Part shown: in pieces, positions 54,493 through 62,949 of the stretch
Numbering within the stretch: position 1 is the stretch's first letter
Layout: the number at the start of each line of letters is the position of its first letter
Assembly (NCBI RefSeq): GCF_016756535.1
Contig: NZ_AP023248.1
Coordinates: 62,001 to 126,000, forward strand
DNA length: 64,000 bases
Source: Mesorhizobium sp. 131-2-1
GTDB lineage: Bacteria; Pseudomonadota; Alphaproteobacteria; Rhizobiales; Rhizobiaceae
Direction: 5' to 3'
Notes under the pieces: model-generated
What the model was told of the DNA's origin: nothing
Seen by the model: the letters and a program-made list of their open reading frames with translations, nothing else
The model's database searches: none
Position numbers and translations under genes: made by a program

Positions 54493-55289
54493 CACCGCCC
54501 TCCGCTCGATCCGAACAGCGTGGAACCGTGTGTCAGTTTCGTAGGACCGTAGACCTGCTCGACTGGATCGATAGCGTTGGGTCGCGCCCGGTTGTAGAGG
54601 CAGAGCGTCTTGCCATCGGCCCGCAGGGTGAATTGCCGTGCGACCTTGTCGACGACGGTGTATTTGCCCTGTGTGCGAACGTTGACCAGCGACTCCTGAC
54701 GCTTGTCGTCGACAACGAAAATCGCCGGAATGTCGCCCTTGAATTCCAGAAACACCTTGGTGCCGTCGTCGAACACGGTGCGCGGCTTCAAGCTGTCGTC
54801 GCCCTTGTAGGCATAATCGTAGTTGAGATCGGCATAGTTCAGGTCCTTCAAGTCGGGATCGGCGGCGCTCTCCTTGGCCTGTGCGAGCAGCCGCGCGTTG
54901 ATATCCTCGTCCGGGTATTTGAACCGAACCTGGAAGGATGCCCGATCCCGGTCATTGTCAGTCGCCTGCAGCAGCAGGGAATAGACGCGCCGGTTGGTGA
55001 CGACGTTGACGTTGGTCCAAGCATCGCGCTCCAGCGGCTTGACGAACAGAAATCGCGATCCGCGTTTGGGGATGATCGACCAGCCCTTCGTGTCGCCGGC
55101 GGAGACGGTTTCGATGACTTCGGTCGGACTGAGCTCGACCATGGTTGAAATGCCAAGAGCTGCACGCACCGACGTCACGTCGTCATTGTTGAAGGTGACA
55201 TATCGGATGCGGCCGTCGCGCGCGGCCGCGCCGTGGATCGTGCCGAGCATAAGGGCGGCTGACAGGGCGAGGCCCGCGCGCCATCTCAT
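54492..55289 (-). CDS. virB9: VirB9 outer-membrane core protein
   Basis: A 265-residue periplasmic/outer-membrane protein. The ATG at 55289 begins a signal peptide ([20 protein letters not shown]), giving mature protein from about AAARDGRI. The longer open frame upstream is antisense-like shadow of virB8. Typical VirB9 motifs are [23 protein letters not shown] and [19 protein letters not shown] (19 residues), and a C-terminal beta-domain. It forms the outer core ring with VirB10 and a VirB7 lipoprotein. Confidence 0.92.
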   Translation of the reverse strand: MRWRAGLALSAALMLGTIHGAAARDGRIRYVTFNNDDVTSVRAALGISTMVELSPTEVIETVSAGDTKGWSIIPKRGSRFLFVKPLERDAWTNVNVVTNRRVYSLLLQATDNDRDRASFQVRFKYPDEDINARLLAQAKESAADPDLKDLNYADLNYDYAYKGDDSLKPRTVFDDGTKVFLEFKGDIPAIFVVDDKRQESLVNVRTQGKYTVVDKVARQFTLRADGKTLCLYNRARPNAIDPVEQVYGPTKLTHGSTLFGSSGGR

Positions 55290-56005
55290 TGCAGGCTCCC
55301 CGCGGCCGGCGCCGATTCCTGGTCGCGGCGGTAATCCGTAACCTGAAATCCCAACGGGTTGTCGAAACGCCATTCGTTCTTGAGTGGCGTCGAGGTGTAG
55401 CGGAATTTTATCACGGCCACCCAATTGCCGGTTGTCGACGAATTGTCCCGCCGCGTCGTCGTGGCAAAGCGTACCGAGGCGGTGTTGCGATTGAGCAGGG
55501 AAACGGACTTGATCTCGACCGCGACGGTGACATTGCGGCCATAGGTCTTGTCCAGAGATTGCGGATTTGCGGGCGTGAAAGCCCAAGTCAAATCCTTGGA
55601 CGCCGCGTCGGTGGAGTAGAGCTGCGCCAGGTCGTAATTCTGTTTCAGTTCACGAGAATCGTACGTTTCGCGGGCCCTGATGTAACGCACCAGATTGGCC
55701 GCCGTGACGGCTTCGTTTTGGGACAAATCCCCAGGCTTCAAAGCGCGCATGATCTCGAGGTAGCCCGTCGATTTGTCGACCTCGACAACGTACGGCTCGA
55801 ACTGCCGGAGCGGCAGGATCAGCACGAGCGCCAGCAGCGACAGCACCGCCACCAGTCCGGAAACGCCGCTGACGATCCATGCCAATGTCCGCGATCGCCG
55901 CATTGACCTGTGCGTGTCGTCTTCCCAGGTCGCGCCTGCCCTGTAGTAGCGCTTGTCGACGAGTACGCCGCTGACGCCAGCTGCAGTTTCCGATGGTGTT
56001 GACAC
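55286..56005 (-). CDS. virB8: VirB8 assembly protein
   Basis: A 239-residue bitopic protein with GTG start. A single membrane helix ([20 protein letters not shown], 20 residues, about 41-60) precedes a periplasmic NTF2-like domain ([27 protein letters not shown]). VirB8 nucleates the channel. Its start codon lies inside a copy of a repeated element also found before virB1 (55993-56012), so virB8-virD4 may be separately controlled. It overlaps virB9 by 4 bp. Confidence 0.92.
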   Translation of the reverse strand: MSTPSETAAGVSGVLVDKRYYRAGATWEDDTHRSMRRSRTLAWIVSGVSGLVAVLSLLALVLILPLRQFEPYVVEVDKSTGYLEIMRALKPGDLSQNEAVTAANLVRYIRARETYDSRELKQNYDLAQLYSTDAASKDLTWAFTPANPQSLDKTYGRNVTVAVEIKSVSLLNRNTASVRFATTTRRDNSSTTGNWVAVIKFRYTSTPLKNEWRFDNPLGFQVTDYRRDQESAPAAGSLQ

Positions 56006-56012
56006 TTTCCTA
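55993..56012 (-). promoter_or_regulatory. Repeated regulatory element at the virB8 start
   Basis: On the minus strand this reads TAGGAAAGTGTCAACACCAT, identical at 18 of 20 positions to 62907-62926 in the virB1 divergent promoter. It covers the virB8 GTG start codon and lies in the only sizeable gap (68 bp) of the virB operon. A regulator bound here could block transcription or translation of virB8-virD4. Confidence 0.62.
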
Positions 56013-56073
56013 TTGCCTCGTTTGCGCGACGCAATCCTTATCCAGGGCCGCGATCGATGATCGTTCTTGAGTT

Positions 56074-57117
56074 CTAGGCCAGAGGCTTGGCGTTATCGCG
56101 CGCACCTTGCTGGATGGCGGACCGAGTTGCGGCATCGGCCCTTGCTGCCCGCGGAGACCAAAAACTGTTTGCCGCGAGCTGCCGGGCGCCCCGAGCGGCG
56201 CGGCCGGCTGCCCATCGTGCACCGGAGTAGCGCACGGCGTTTCTGCCGAAGTTTCTGTAAGGGTTGTATGCGCCGACGGTACTGAGATATCCGCCGCCAT
56301 TCAGGATCGAAGCAATCGATGGTATCTGCATCAGAACGTAGATCCCGATGATTGTCACCAGCACCAAGGGCAGCACCAGCGACATCTTGCTGTCCATGGT
56401 CGCCCCACCGGACGTGGCGGTGTTCAGCGCCGCATTGACGAGCGAGAAGTAGAAGCCGAGAAAACCGTAAATCAGGATTTGCTGAATCATCAGGAAGGTC
56501 GTGAGCGAAAGGAAGCCTTCGCTCATGCGAGAGGACCAGCGGTAAAGCCAGAGAATGATCCATATCGGCGCCAAGGCGAGCGTGATGAACAACATCACCT
56601 TGGCGGCGATGATCGCGGCAATGGCTAGCGCTGCGAAGATGATGGCCGAAAGCAGAACGAGCAGCGACAAGAGCGCGCCAAAAATGTCATAGAAGGATCC
56701 GCTATAGACCTGATTGGCGACGTCCTGCGCTCCTCGGTAGAGATTGTCGATCAGCGCCGGAATTGCCGCCTGATCGCTGAGTTGATTGCCGGTGGCTCGC
56801 GATACGGCGCCGACGATGACCTTACCGACCTCATCCGGGATGCTTTGAACAAGCTGGTAGATCGTCGCGGAAAATGTGCCCCATCCGGTCAGCAGCAGAT
56901 AGATGATGACGGCGCGGCCGAGGCGATAGGCTGCTTCGAGCGGCGAGATCGACTCTCGCCCGCTCAGGATCGAGTAGCCCCACCACACGATGTAGAGGGT
57001 GAGCATGAGGGTGAAGACGTTGCCCATCGCATTGCCCAACTGCATATAGACGGTGCGGACGAAGTCCTCGCCGATGTTGTCAATGCCACCGAGAATGCTT
57101 TCGGCAAGACCGTTCAT
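56074..57117 (-). CDS. virB6: VirB6 polytopic membrane protein
   Basis: A 347-residue inner-membrane protein starting MNGLAESILGGIDNIG at 57117. The open frame upstream belongs to the lipoprotein gene region and is discarded. Several hydrophobic helices cluster at 30-70, 165-245 and 270-290, with the conserved tryptophan-rich loop IWIILWLYRWSSRM. The C-terminal ~60 residues are arginine/alanine-rich and cytoplasmic. VirB6 forms part of the translocation channel through the inner membrane. The start overlaps the lipoprotein gene by 4 bp. Confidence 0.9.
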   Translation of the reverse strand: MNGLAESILGGIDNIGEDFVRTVYMQLGNAMGNVFTLMLTLYIVWWGYSILSGRESISPLEAAYRLGRAVIIYLLLTGWGTFSATIYQLVQSIPDEVGKVIVGAVSRATGNQLSDQAAIPALIDNLYRGAQDVANQVYSGSFYDIFGALLSLLVLLSAIIFAALAIAAIIAAKVMLFITLALAPIWIILWLYRWSSRMSEGFLSLTTFLMIQQILIYGFLGFYFSLVNAALNTATSGGATMDSKMSLVLPLVLVTIIGIYVLMQIPSIASILNGGGYLSTVGAYNPYRNFGRNAVRYSGARWAAGRAARGARQLAANSFWSPRAARADAATRSAIQQGARDNAKPLA

Positions 57118-57296
57118 GGATCCTCGTGAATGATGCTGGCGAACGGCGTTGAATTGACCGGCTTTAGCGCGCCGCATTCGTCGGTGTGGGCATACGCCAA
57201 AGGCCCGCACGGCGCTTTCAATTCGCGATTTGCGCATCCGAAAAGCACTGCGCCGAGCCCAATCACAGCGCATATGCGCAACGCCCGCCTCGACAA
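57114..57296 (-). CDS. Small lipoprotein, VirB7- or entry-exclusion-like
   Basis: A 60-residue protein from a TTG start (57296) with GGAGG that overlaps the end of virB5. The N-terminus ALRICAVIGLGAVLFGC is a lipoprotein signal with lipobox LFGC, so the mature protein is ~40 residues. Position between virB5 and virB6 is where IncN/IncW systems keep an entry-exclusion (Eex) lipoprotein, whereas VirB7 of Ti plasmids lies between virB6 and virB8. No other VirB7 candidate is present, so it may serve as VirB7. The mature part contains two further cysteines. Confidence 0.68.
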   Translation of the reverse strand: MSRRALRICAVIGLGAVLFGCANRELKAPCGPLAYAHTDECGALKPVNSTPFASIIHEDP

Positions 57297-57299
57297 GCG

Positions 57300-58034
57300 C
57301 TAGCCTCCGCTCTTGCCAAATTCCGCGAACGGATTGACGTTGCGCGGTGTCATCATCTTCTGCACCTGGCTCTGGCGAAGAAGATCTCCCTTCAGCTTCT
57401 CATTCAGGGCCGCGACCGCACCATTCTGGACACCGATCAATTCGTTGACCGCGCGCGCGTTTTCCAGCTGCATCCGTGTGTTCTGGTCCACCGATCCCTT
57501 GACGTCCTGCGACTGGCCAATCTGCCCACTCGCGGACTGCAGGGACTGCTGGCGTTGGGTGACGCCCTGCGAGGCCTGCGAAGTCAGCGCGCTTAGCAAC
57601 GAGGCCACGTTGACACTGCCGCCATAGGCAGTGTTGACGGCGCTCGTCTCCTTGCCGGCAATCTGCTGCAGCTGCTTCACCAGTTGCAACCCGTTGATAA
57701 CGGCGCCGGCGATTTTCTGGATTTCAGGGGACAGGCCACCAAACGAAAGCGCGCCACCATTGAGGATCGATCCGAAGGACGGCGCCTGGGCAATCGACAT
57801 GTTGCCTCCGAGGCCCATTTGTCCGATCCCGAGCGAACCGTCGCGGCTGCCGCTGAGAGCCTGCAGGATCTCCTCGCTCTTTTTCATGATATCCTTGTTC
57901 GAATCCATGATGGAGTTGGTGTTCTCCGCATTCTTGCGGGCGACATCGAGATTGGCGCCATCGATGACGGCAATCTGTGCAAGGGCAGCACTCGTCCAAA
58001 GCGCTATGCCTGCAGCAATCGCGAATTTCTTCAT
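57300..58034 (-). CDS. virB5: VirB5 minor pilin
   Basis: A 244-residue secreted protein. The ATG at 58034 has GGAGG 6 bp upstream; an ATG 6 bp earlier would sit on the ribosome site. The signal peptide is MKKFAIAAGIALWTSAALA, with cleavage before QIAVIDGANLDVARKNAENT. Long amphipathic helices rich in Gln and Ser follow, as expected for a VirB5/TraC pilus-tip protein. Its mature N-terminus QIAVIDGxNLD is shared with the product of the next gene upstream. Confidence 0.85.
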   Translation of the reverse strand: MKKFAIAAGIALWTSAALAQIAVIDGANLDVARKNAENTNSIMDSNKDIMKKSEEILQALSGSRDGSLGIGQMGLGGNMSIAQAPSFGSILNGGALSFGGLSPEIQKIAGAVINGLQLVKQLQQIAGKETSAVNTAYGGSVNVASLLSALTSQASQGVTQRQQSLQSASGQIGQSQDVKGSVDQNTRMQLENARAVNELIGVQNGAVAALNEKLKGDLLRQSQVQKMMTPRNVNPFAEFGKSGG

Positions 58035-58044
58035 GGTCATCCTC

Positions 58045-59202
58045 CTATTGCTGTAGAGAATTGATCACGCTGGCAGCGCCCGCAGGATCACTGGTGATGA
58101 TCATCGAGCGGCTGTCGGCCGAGCTTGCCTCCGCGTTCTCAACCGCGCATGGTAGCCACCGGCCGCGATCGATCTTCAATCGTTCCAGTTCCGCGGGATC
58201 ACAAGAGAATGGGTTTGGAGAGCCGGTCTTCGGCTGCTGCACCAGCTTTGACGACTGCGATGCCTGAACATTCTGCAATGATAGAAATTGGGCTAGCAAA
58301 GCCGTAAAATCCCCCGCCTGGGCGAGGTACTGGTTGGTGACATCGGCGTTGATCCCACGGGCGGACGAGTTGAGCTCCCAAGCGTCCTTGTATTCGGTCA
58401 CCTGGCCAACATTGCCCGCCAGCGCGTCGATTGCCGCGTCGTTGGCGCCCATCCGCGATGCACTTGCATCGAGGCCGCCAGCCGCCTTCCTCACAGTGCC
58501 CATGGCGGCGTCCTGGGCCGAGCCGCCTGCGCCGTCGGCCGTTACGATCGAGAATGGTGGCGGTGCGGCGGCCGGAGCCTTGCCGCTCGATACATACTCG
58601 TTGAAGTAGCCGTTCCAGCGGCCGACGCCGCCTGCCCACCCTCTTTGCTCGGCAGCGTTCGATCCGTTGTAGAAGGAGGCGAGACAGCTGTAATTCGTCG
58701 CTCCGCATTGCTTCACGCCCATTCCGAGATATTTGACGCCGCCTTCGACATTCTGCTCGTTCACGTCGCGATCAAGTCCCATGGACTTGCCGGTGCCCTT
58801 GGTCAGCTGCATCACGCCTTTGACGCCGGTGTGGCTCCCGGCGCATGTGTCGAAGCGCGATTCCTGATAGGCAACGGACAGCGCCAGGCCTTCGGGCACG
58901 CCGTATTTCTGCGCATAATAGCGGATCATCTTCACGTTGCCCGCGTCGCGCTGCAACGCTTCGGCCGGGGATCGGCGAAACATCTGTGAGCGGTATTTGT
59001 TCGAGTAGGTGCAGACTACGCTTTTCTTCTTGTCGGTTTCGTCCTTCTTGGCCTCGTCCGACTTCGTACTGTGCTGCTCGTCCTCTTGCCGCTTGTCGAG
59101 GTTCGGCCCGTCGATGACCGCGATCTGAGCGACAGCCACGGTCATGCTTTCCGCCGTCGCGAGAGCCACGGCCAGACAAAAGCTGCTAATCCGCTTCGTC
59201 AT
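58045..59202 (-). CDS. Lytic-transglycosylase-domain protein with VirB5-like N-terminus
   Basis: A 385-residue secreted protein starting MTKRISSFCLAVALA after GGGAGGACGAG. After the signal peptide the mature end reads QIAVIDGPNLDKRQEDEQ, nearly the same as VirB5. Residues ~75-190 form an SLT-type transglycosylase domain: YGVPEGLALSVAYQESRF holds the catalytic glutamate, then GVKGVMQLTKGTGKSMG and ASFYNGSN. The C-terminal ~190 residues are Ala/Gln-rich helices like VirB5. It would open the cell wall at the channel. It is the second transglycosylase of the cluster besides VirB1, and looks like a VirB1-VirB5 hybrid. Confidence 0.82.
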   Translation of the reverse strand: MTKRISSFCLAVALATAESMTVAVAQIAVIDGPNLDKRQEDEQHSTKSDEAKKDETDKKKSVVCTYSNKYRSQMFRRSPAEALQRDAGNVKMIRYYAQKYGVPEGLALSVAYQESRFDTCAGSHTGVKGVMQLTKGTGKSMGLDRDVNEQNVEGGVKYLGMGVKQCGATNYSCLASFYNGSNAAEQRGWAGGVGRWNGYFNEYVSSGKAPAAAPPPFSIVTADGAGGSAQDAAMGTVRKAAGGLDASASRMGANDAAIDALAGNVGQVTEYKDAWELNSSARGINADVTNQYLAQAGDFTALLAQFLSLQNVQASQSSKLVQQPKTGSPNPFSCDPAELERLKIDRGRWLPCAVENAEASSADSRSMIITSDPAGAASVINSLQQ

Positions 59203-61588
59203 GCTCGTCCTCCCATCCGCAGAAGTACGGCAACCACATCTCCGGCTCGGCGCCGAAGGTTTCCCGCAGCCGCGCGCATTCCTTGCTGTTGGCTTCATTC
59301 GAGGACAAGACCTTGATGAGATCGGGCATCGCCGACAAATCGAGCTTGGCTACGATGGAATCGCTGTCGTGCTTGACGAGGAAGGTGCGTGTCTCCTTCG
59401 CGGTGCGGCGCACGAACTCGAATTCCTTCGCTGTCAGCGAGAAGCGCTCCATGTAGGATTCCTTGCTCGCCTTCGGGTTGGGGAAGAAAATGTTGGTCTT
59501 CGTTTGCTCGATCAATGACGACGAGATGGAGGAACTGACGACATCTTCGGCCGTCTGCGTGCCAAAGCCGACCACGCCGTTGCGGCGGCGAATGGTCTTC
59601 AGCGTCTCGTTGATGAAGGCGGCGAAAACCTCGTCGTCCAGCAGCTTCCAGCCTTCATCGAGGAAGAGCATGATCGGCGAGCCGTCGATGACGTCCTCAA
59701 GGCGGTGGAAGATGTAGAGCAACGCCGCCGAGCGCAGCTTTCGGTCGCCCAGGATCTTTGTCATGTCGAACCCGACAACGGGTTTCGAGAAATCGACCAG
59801 ATCGACGGGATTGTTGAAAAGCCAGCCCTTGTCCTTCGGGTCGAGCCAGGGCTGTATCCGCGCGGCCAGATCGTTCATGTCAGGCATGAGCGAGCCCCGC
59901 AGAACTTCCGGCAGCAGGTCGAAGGTCCGCCGTTCGCGCGGGATCTTGTAGATCATGTCGACGGCGGCGTTGATGACGCGCATCTCCGCCACGTCCAGCG
60001 CGCCGCCTTCCGGCGTCAGAATGTAGAGGAGCAAATCTTCAAGGAACGAACGGTTTTCCGCCGTGTCATCAAGCTGCAGCGGCGCGAACCCGGTCGGCTG
60101 AGAGGGCTCCATCACCTCGTAGCGACCGCCGAGCGCCCGAACGAAAATTTCAGCGCCGCGCATGTAGTCGAAATAGACGCATCGCGGCCGCGGCATGATG
60201 CGCATGGCCTGCGCCATCAGGAACGACAGCACCACGGTCTTGCCCGAGCCGGTCGGGCCAAACACCGTGAAGTGCCCGACATCGTGAACGTGGAAATTGA
60301 AATAGTAAGCCGTCTGGCTGGTCGTTTCGAGCAAAGCGATGGGCCGTTTCCAATGCAGCCGCTCACGTTGGCCGGACGGGAAATTATGTCCCGAAAACAG
60401 CCCGGCAAAGTTAAGAGACGAGATCAACGCACGTCGCGCGATGTAGCTGAAATTTCCTGGCAACTGCGCCCAGAAGGCGAGTTCCGTGTTCAGTGTCTCG
60501 CGCACCGGCACGATCGACATGCGCGAAAGCTCGGCCGTGATGTCGGATAGCGCGCGGTTGAGACCGTTCATGTCCGGCGCCAATGCCATGACGCTCATGT
60601 GATGTTGTCCGAAGACGACTTCGCCGCCGGCCAGCTTATCGGCGCCGTCGTGTACCGACTCCTCGACCGTCGTGCCCGCCTCGTCGGAAGCCTCAACCTG
60701 GTTGGCGATGGTGTTGATCCTGCGCATCGCCGTCACACGGTCTTCGATCGCGAAGCTCTGCGTCAGGACAAACTCATGCGGCAGGCGCAAGAGACCGTCC
60801 AATGAGCCCGGCGCGGTGAACGGCGGGTATTCCTTGATCGACACCATGGCGCCGAGCTTGCCTTGGTCCGGCCCGCGAATTTCCAGCGCCGACTTGCCGA
60901 AAAACAGCTGCCGCGTCGCCAGCACATCGCCAAGTGACATGCGCGGCAAAGGCATTTCCACGTCCACGCCGCCGGCGAGGATCTTCGCCAGAAATTCCGC
61001 GGGCTCGGAAAAGAAGCTGTCGCGGCGCTTCACGACACCGAGAAGACGTCCCCCATATGCGGAGAAATCCTTGACCATGCCGTCAAGGATGTCATGCAGT
61101 TCGGCGATAGCCTCTTCGCGCGTTTCTTCGCCGGCGGTGCTGACGCGGAATGCATTGAGCGCCTTGTCCACCCAGCCGACCCGGCCGACCATCGGGCGGC
61201 GTATGACCGTCAGATACGCCTCGTTGACGAAAAGGTTTTTCGATCCAAGCTCATCCATGTAGCGGGCGTCGAGCTCGGCCACGAAAGGATTGTCAAAGTC
61301 GCCTTCGATCTCCGGCGTCACGTGGCGGCGGATGATCGTTGTGTAGACCGCAAAGCGAGAGGTCGACAGGTTGCGGAACGTGGTGTTGCGGTTGAACATT
61401 CGGCTGTTCAACTCGGCCTGGTCCATCGTCTGGAACGGCAGGCCGCTGAGCTGGATGGCGCCGACCAGAAAGCCACTCTTCGTCACGATCAGATTGTCAT
61501 CGACATGGCGAAGGTAGGGGATGTGCATCGCAGCTGGTTTTTCGCGGCGGCGCTCACGGCCAAATTTAAGGTCGGCATCGAGGCTCAT
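59186..61588 (-). CDS. virB4: VirB4 secretion ATPase
   Basis: An 800-residue ATPase starting MSLDADLKFGRE at 61588, overlapping virB3 by 4 bp. Walker A is FGPTGSGKTVVLSFL near residue 440-455 and Walker B is PIMLFLDEGWKLLDD near residue 640. The N-terminal half contains the conserved IPYLRHVDDNL and LPRMSLGDVLATRQ segments. It powers pilin extraction and substrate movement. The last 17 bp overlap the start of the transglycosylase gene. Confidence 0.94.
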   Translation of the reverse strand: MSLDADLKFGRERRREKPAAMHIPYLRHVDDNLIVTKSGFLVGAIQLSGLPFQTMDQAELNSRMFNRNTTFRNLSTSRFAVYTTIIRRHVTPEIEGDFDNPFVAELDARYMDELGSKNLFVNEAYLTVIRRPMVGRVGWVDKALNAFRVSTAGEETREEAIAELHDILDGMVKDFSAYGGRLLGVVKRRDSFFSEPAEFLAKILAGGVDVEMPLPRMSLGDVLATRQLFFGKSALEIRGPDQGKLGAMVSIKEYPPFTAPGSLDGLLRLPHEFVLTQSFAIEDRVTAMRRINTIANQVEASDEAGTTVEESVHDGADKLAGGEVVFGQHHMSVMALAPDMNGLNRALSDITAELSRMSIVPVRETLNTELAFWAQLPGNFSYIARRALISSLNFAGLFSGHNFPSGQRERLHWKRPIALLETTSQTAYYFNFHVHDVGHFTVFGPTGSGKTVVLSFLMAQAMRIMPRPRCVYFDYMRGAEIFVRALGGRYEVMEPSQPTGFAPLQLDDTAENRSFLEDLLLYILTPEGGALDVAEMRVINAAVDMIYKIPRERRTFDLLPEVLRGSLMPDMNDLAARIQPWLDPKDKGWLFNNPVDLVDFSKPVVGFDMTKILGDRKLRSAALLYIFHRLEDVIDGSPIMLFLDEGWKLLDDEVFAAFINETLKTIRRRNGVVGFGTQTAEDVVSSSISSSLIEQTKTNIFFPNPKASKESYMERFSLTAKEFEFVRRTAKETRTFLVKHDSDSIVAKLDLSAMPDLIKVLSSNEANSKECARLRETFGAEPEMWLPYFCGWEDEHDEAD

Positions 61589-61878
61589 GGCGAATAGCTC
61601 CTCGCGCCCCAGAAAGTGAGGTTCGCCACCGCTCCGCGTTTGGAGACGCGCCGCTCGAAAATATGAAAGATGTAGGGGTCGCGCTGGCACAGATATGCGC
61701 TGACCAGATGCACCGCGCCGAACACGCCAAGACCGAGCATGAAGCTGCTTGTGGCGATAAAGCCGATCACCGCCAGGATGCCGTTCAGGGCAAAAACTTC
61801 ATATCGCACCCCCCATTTCATCGGGGGGCGTGTCAGGGGCAGGCTGACCGGCTCGACATAGACTTCCTCGTCGTCCAT
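61585..61878 (-). CDS. virB3: VirB3 inner-membrane protein
   Basis: A 97-residue protein with the conserved N-terminal SLPLTRPPMKWGV, one hydrophobic hairpin (FALNGILAVIGFIATSSFML, 20 residues, then GLGVFGAVHLVSAYL), and the DPYIFHIFERR segment that contacts VirB4. Start ATG at 61878, 3 bp after the virB2 stop. Confidence 0.9.
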   Translation of the reverse strand: MDDEEVYVEPVSLPLTRPPMKWGVRYEVFALNGILAVIGFIATSSFMLGLGVFGAVHLVSAYLCQRDPYIFHIFERRVSKRGAVANLTFWGARSYSP

Positions 61879-61881
61879 GTC

Positions 61882-62196
61882 TCAGCCGCCTCCCGCCGTC
61901 GCGCGAACCGCGTCCACGAGCTGGGCAGCGCCGAAGATCAGAGCGATGCCGATGATAATGGAAAAAGCCATCATCCACGCCAGCCGGCCCGTCATGGCGA
62001 GGAAGCCGAGAAAACAGACCGCGATGATGGCAAATGAGCGTGCTATGTTGCCCTGCAGAACGCCGACGAACCACTCCAGCACGTTTTCGACTGGCGCCGC
62101 CGACTGGGCGTACGCAATGGTTGGCGCGACTGCTATTCCGACCGCCGAGGCCAAGGCCAGTTTCAGGGCAAATTTGCCCGCTTTCCTGTACTCCAC
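61882..62196 (-). CDS. virB2: VirB2 major pilin
   Basis: A 104-residue prepilin. A long signal sequence ends at TIAYA before QSAAPVENVLEWFVGVLQGN. The mature ~75 residues contain two hydrophobic helices (IARSFAIIAVCFLGFLAM; LAWMMAFSIIIGIALIFGAA) joined by a short basic loop TGR, the classic VirB2 hairpin. It is the main pilus subunit. Confidence 0.9.
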   Translation of the reverse strand: MEYRKAGKFALKLALASAVGIAVAPTIAYAQSAAPVENVLEWFVGVLQGNIARSFAIIAVCFLGFLAMTGRLAWMMAFSIIIGIALIFGAAQLVDAVRATAGGG

Positions 62197-62208
62197 CCTT
62201 GGCTCCTT

Positions 62209-62862
62209 TCAGTTGCCGAAATCCATGACATGACCATCCTGCCAAGCGTCCCCGTTTGCTGGCGGAGCGGCCGCGAGCATTTCGGATTTGGTCAGGGCGG
62301 ACTTCTTCACGACACCGCCGAACTTCCAGCGGTTTAAGATTTTCACGATGTATTCCGCGGTCTCCGGATTCACCGGAATCCCTTGCGCCTTGTAGACGCT
62401 GTTGGGCCCGGCGTTGTAAGCCGCAAGCATCAGCAGCGGATCCTGGAACTCGTCATAGAGTGACTTGAGATAGCGAAGGCCAGCCCGGACATTCGCCTGC
62501 GTATCGCAACGGTCGCTGACGCCGAGATCGGCCGCCGTGGCCGGCATCAACTGCATGATTCCCAAGGCTCCAGCCTTGGACGGACCCTGACTCGCGCCGA
62601 GATCGCTTTCAGCCCATGCAATCGCCTCGGCCAGATCGGCGTCGAACCCTTCGTCTTGCGCGATTGAACGCACAAGTTGGGCGACTTCAGTACGGTTTCC
62701 CGTTTTGCACGCCCCCTGCCTTTTCTCCCCGCCCGCGGCAATGGGGTCTGTCGGCGTTGCAAAGGCGACTGCTACGCGGTCTGATGCCAGGTCACGGCAG
62801 TGCGCTACCAAGGGTATTGCAGCGCCACACAAGGTGAGCAGGAGAGCGAATCGAGTGTTCAT
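62209..62862 (-). CDS. virB1: VirB1 lytic transglycosylase
   Basis: A 217-residue secreted muramidase starting MNTRFALLLTLCGAAIPL (a GTG 21 bp upstream is an alternative). The SLT domain shows LAEAIAWAESDLG with the catalytic glutamate, GALGIMQLMPATA and MLAAYNAGPN. It heads the virB operon and loosens peptidoglycan for channel assembly. The C-terminal ~40 residues are unstructured. Transcription starts in the divergent region carrying the 14-bp inverted repeat. Confidence 0.9.
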   Translation of the reverse strand: MNTRFALLLTLCGAAIPLVAHCRDLASDRVAVAFATPTDPIAAGGEKRQGACKTGNRTEVAQLVRSIAQDEGFDADLAEAIAWAESDLGASQGPSKAGALGIMQLMPATAADLGVSDRCDTQANVRAGLRYLKSLYDEFQDPLLMLAAYNAGPNSVYKAQGIPVNPETAEYIVKILNRWKFGGVVKKSALTKSEMLAAAPPANGDAWQDGHVMDFGN

Positions 62863-62876
62863 ACTGTCGCCAAAAT

Positions 62877-62926
62877 TTGACACTTTACTATGGCTACACG
62901 GAGCCCTAGTAAAGTGTCAACACGAT
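62877..62926. promoter_or_regulatory. 14-bp inverted repeat in the virB1 divergent promoter
   Basis: TTGACACTTTACTA (62877-62890) and TAGTAAAGTGTCAA (62907-62920) are perfect inverted arms with a 16-bp spacer. Each arm begins with a consensus -35 hexamer TTGACA, pointing outward-inward on opposite strands, so it could be both operator and part of the divergent promoters for virB1 and the plus-strand operon. The right arm with its flank (62907-62926) recurs at the virB8 start. Confidence 0.78.
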
Positions 62927-62949
62927 ATGCACCGCAGGGACGAATTTCG

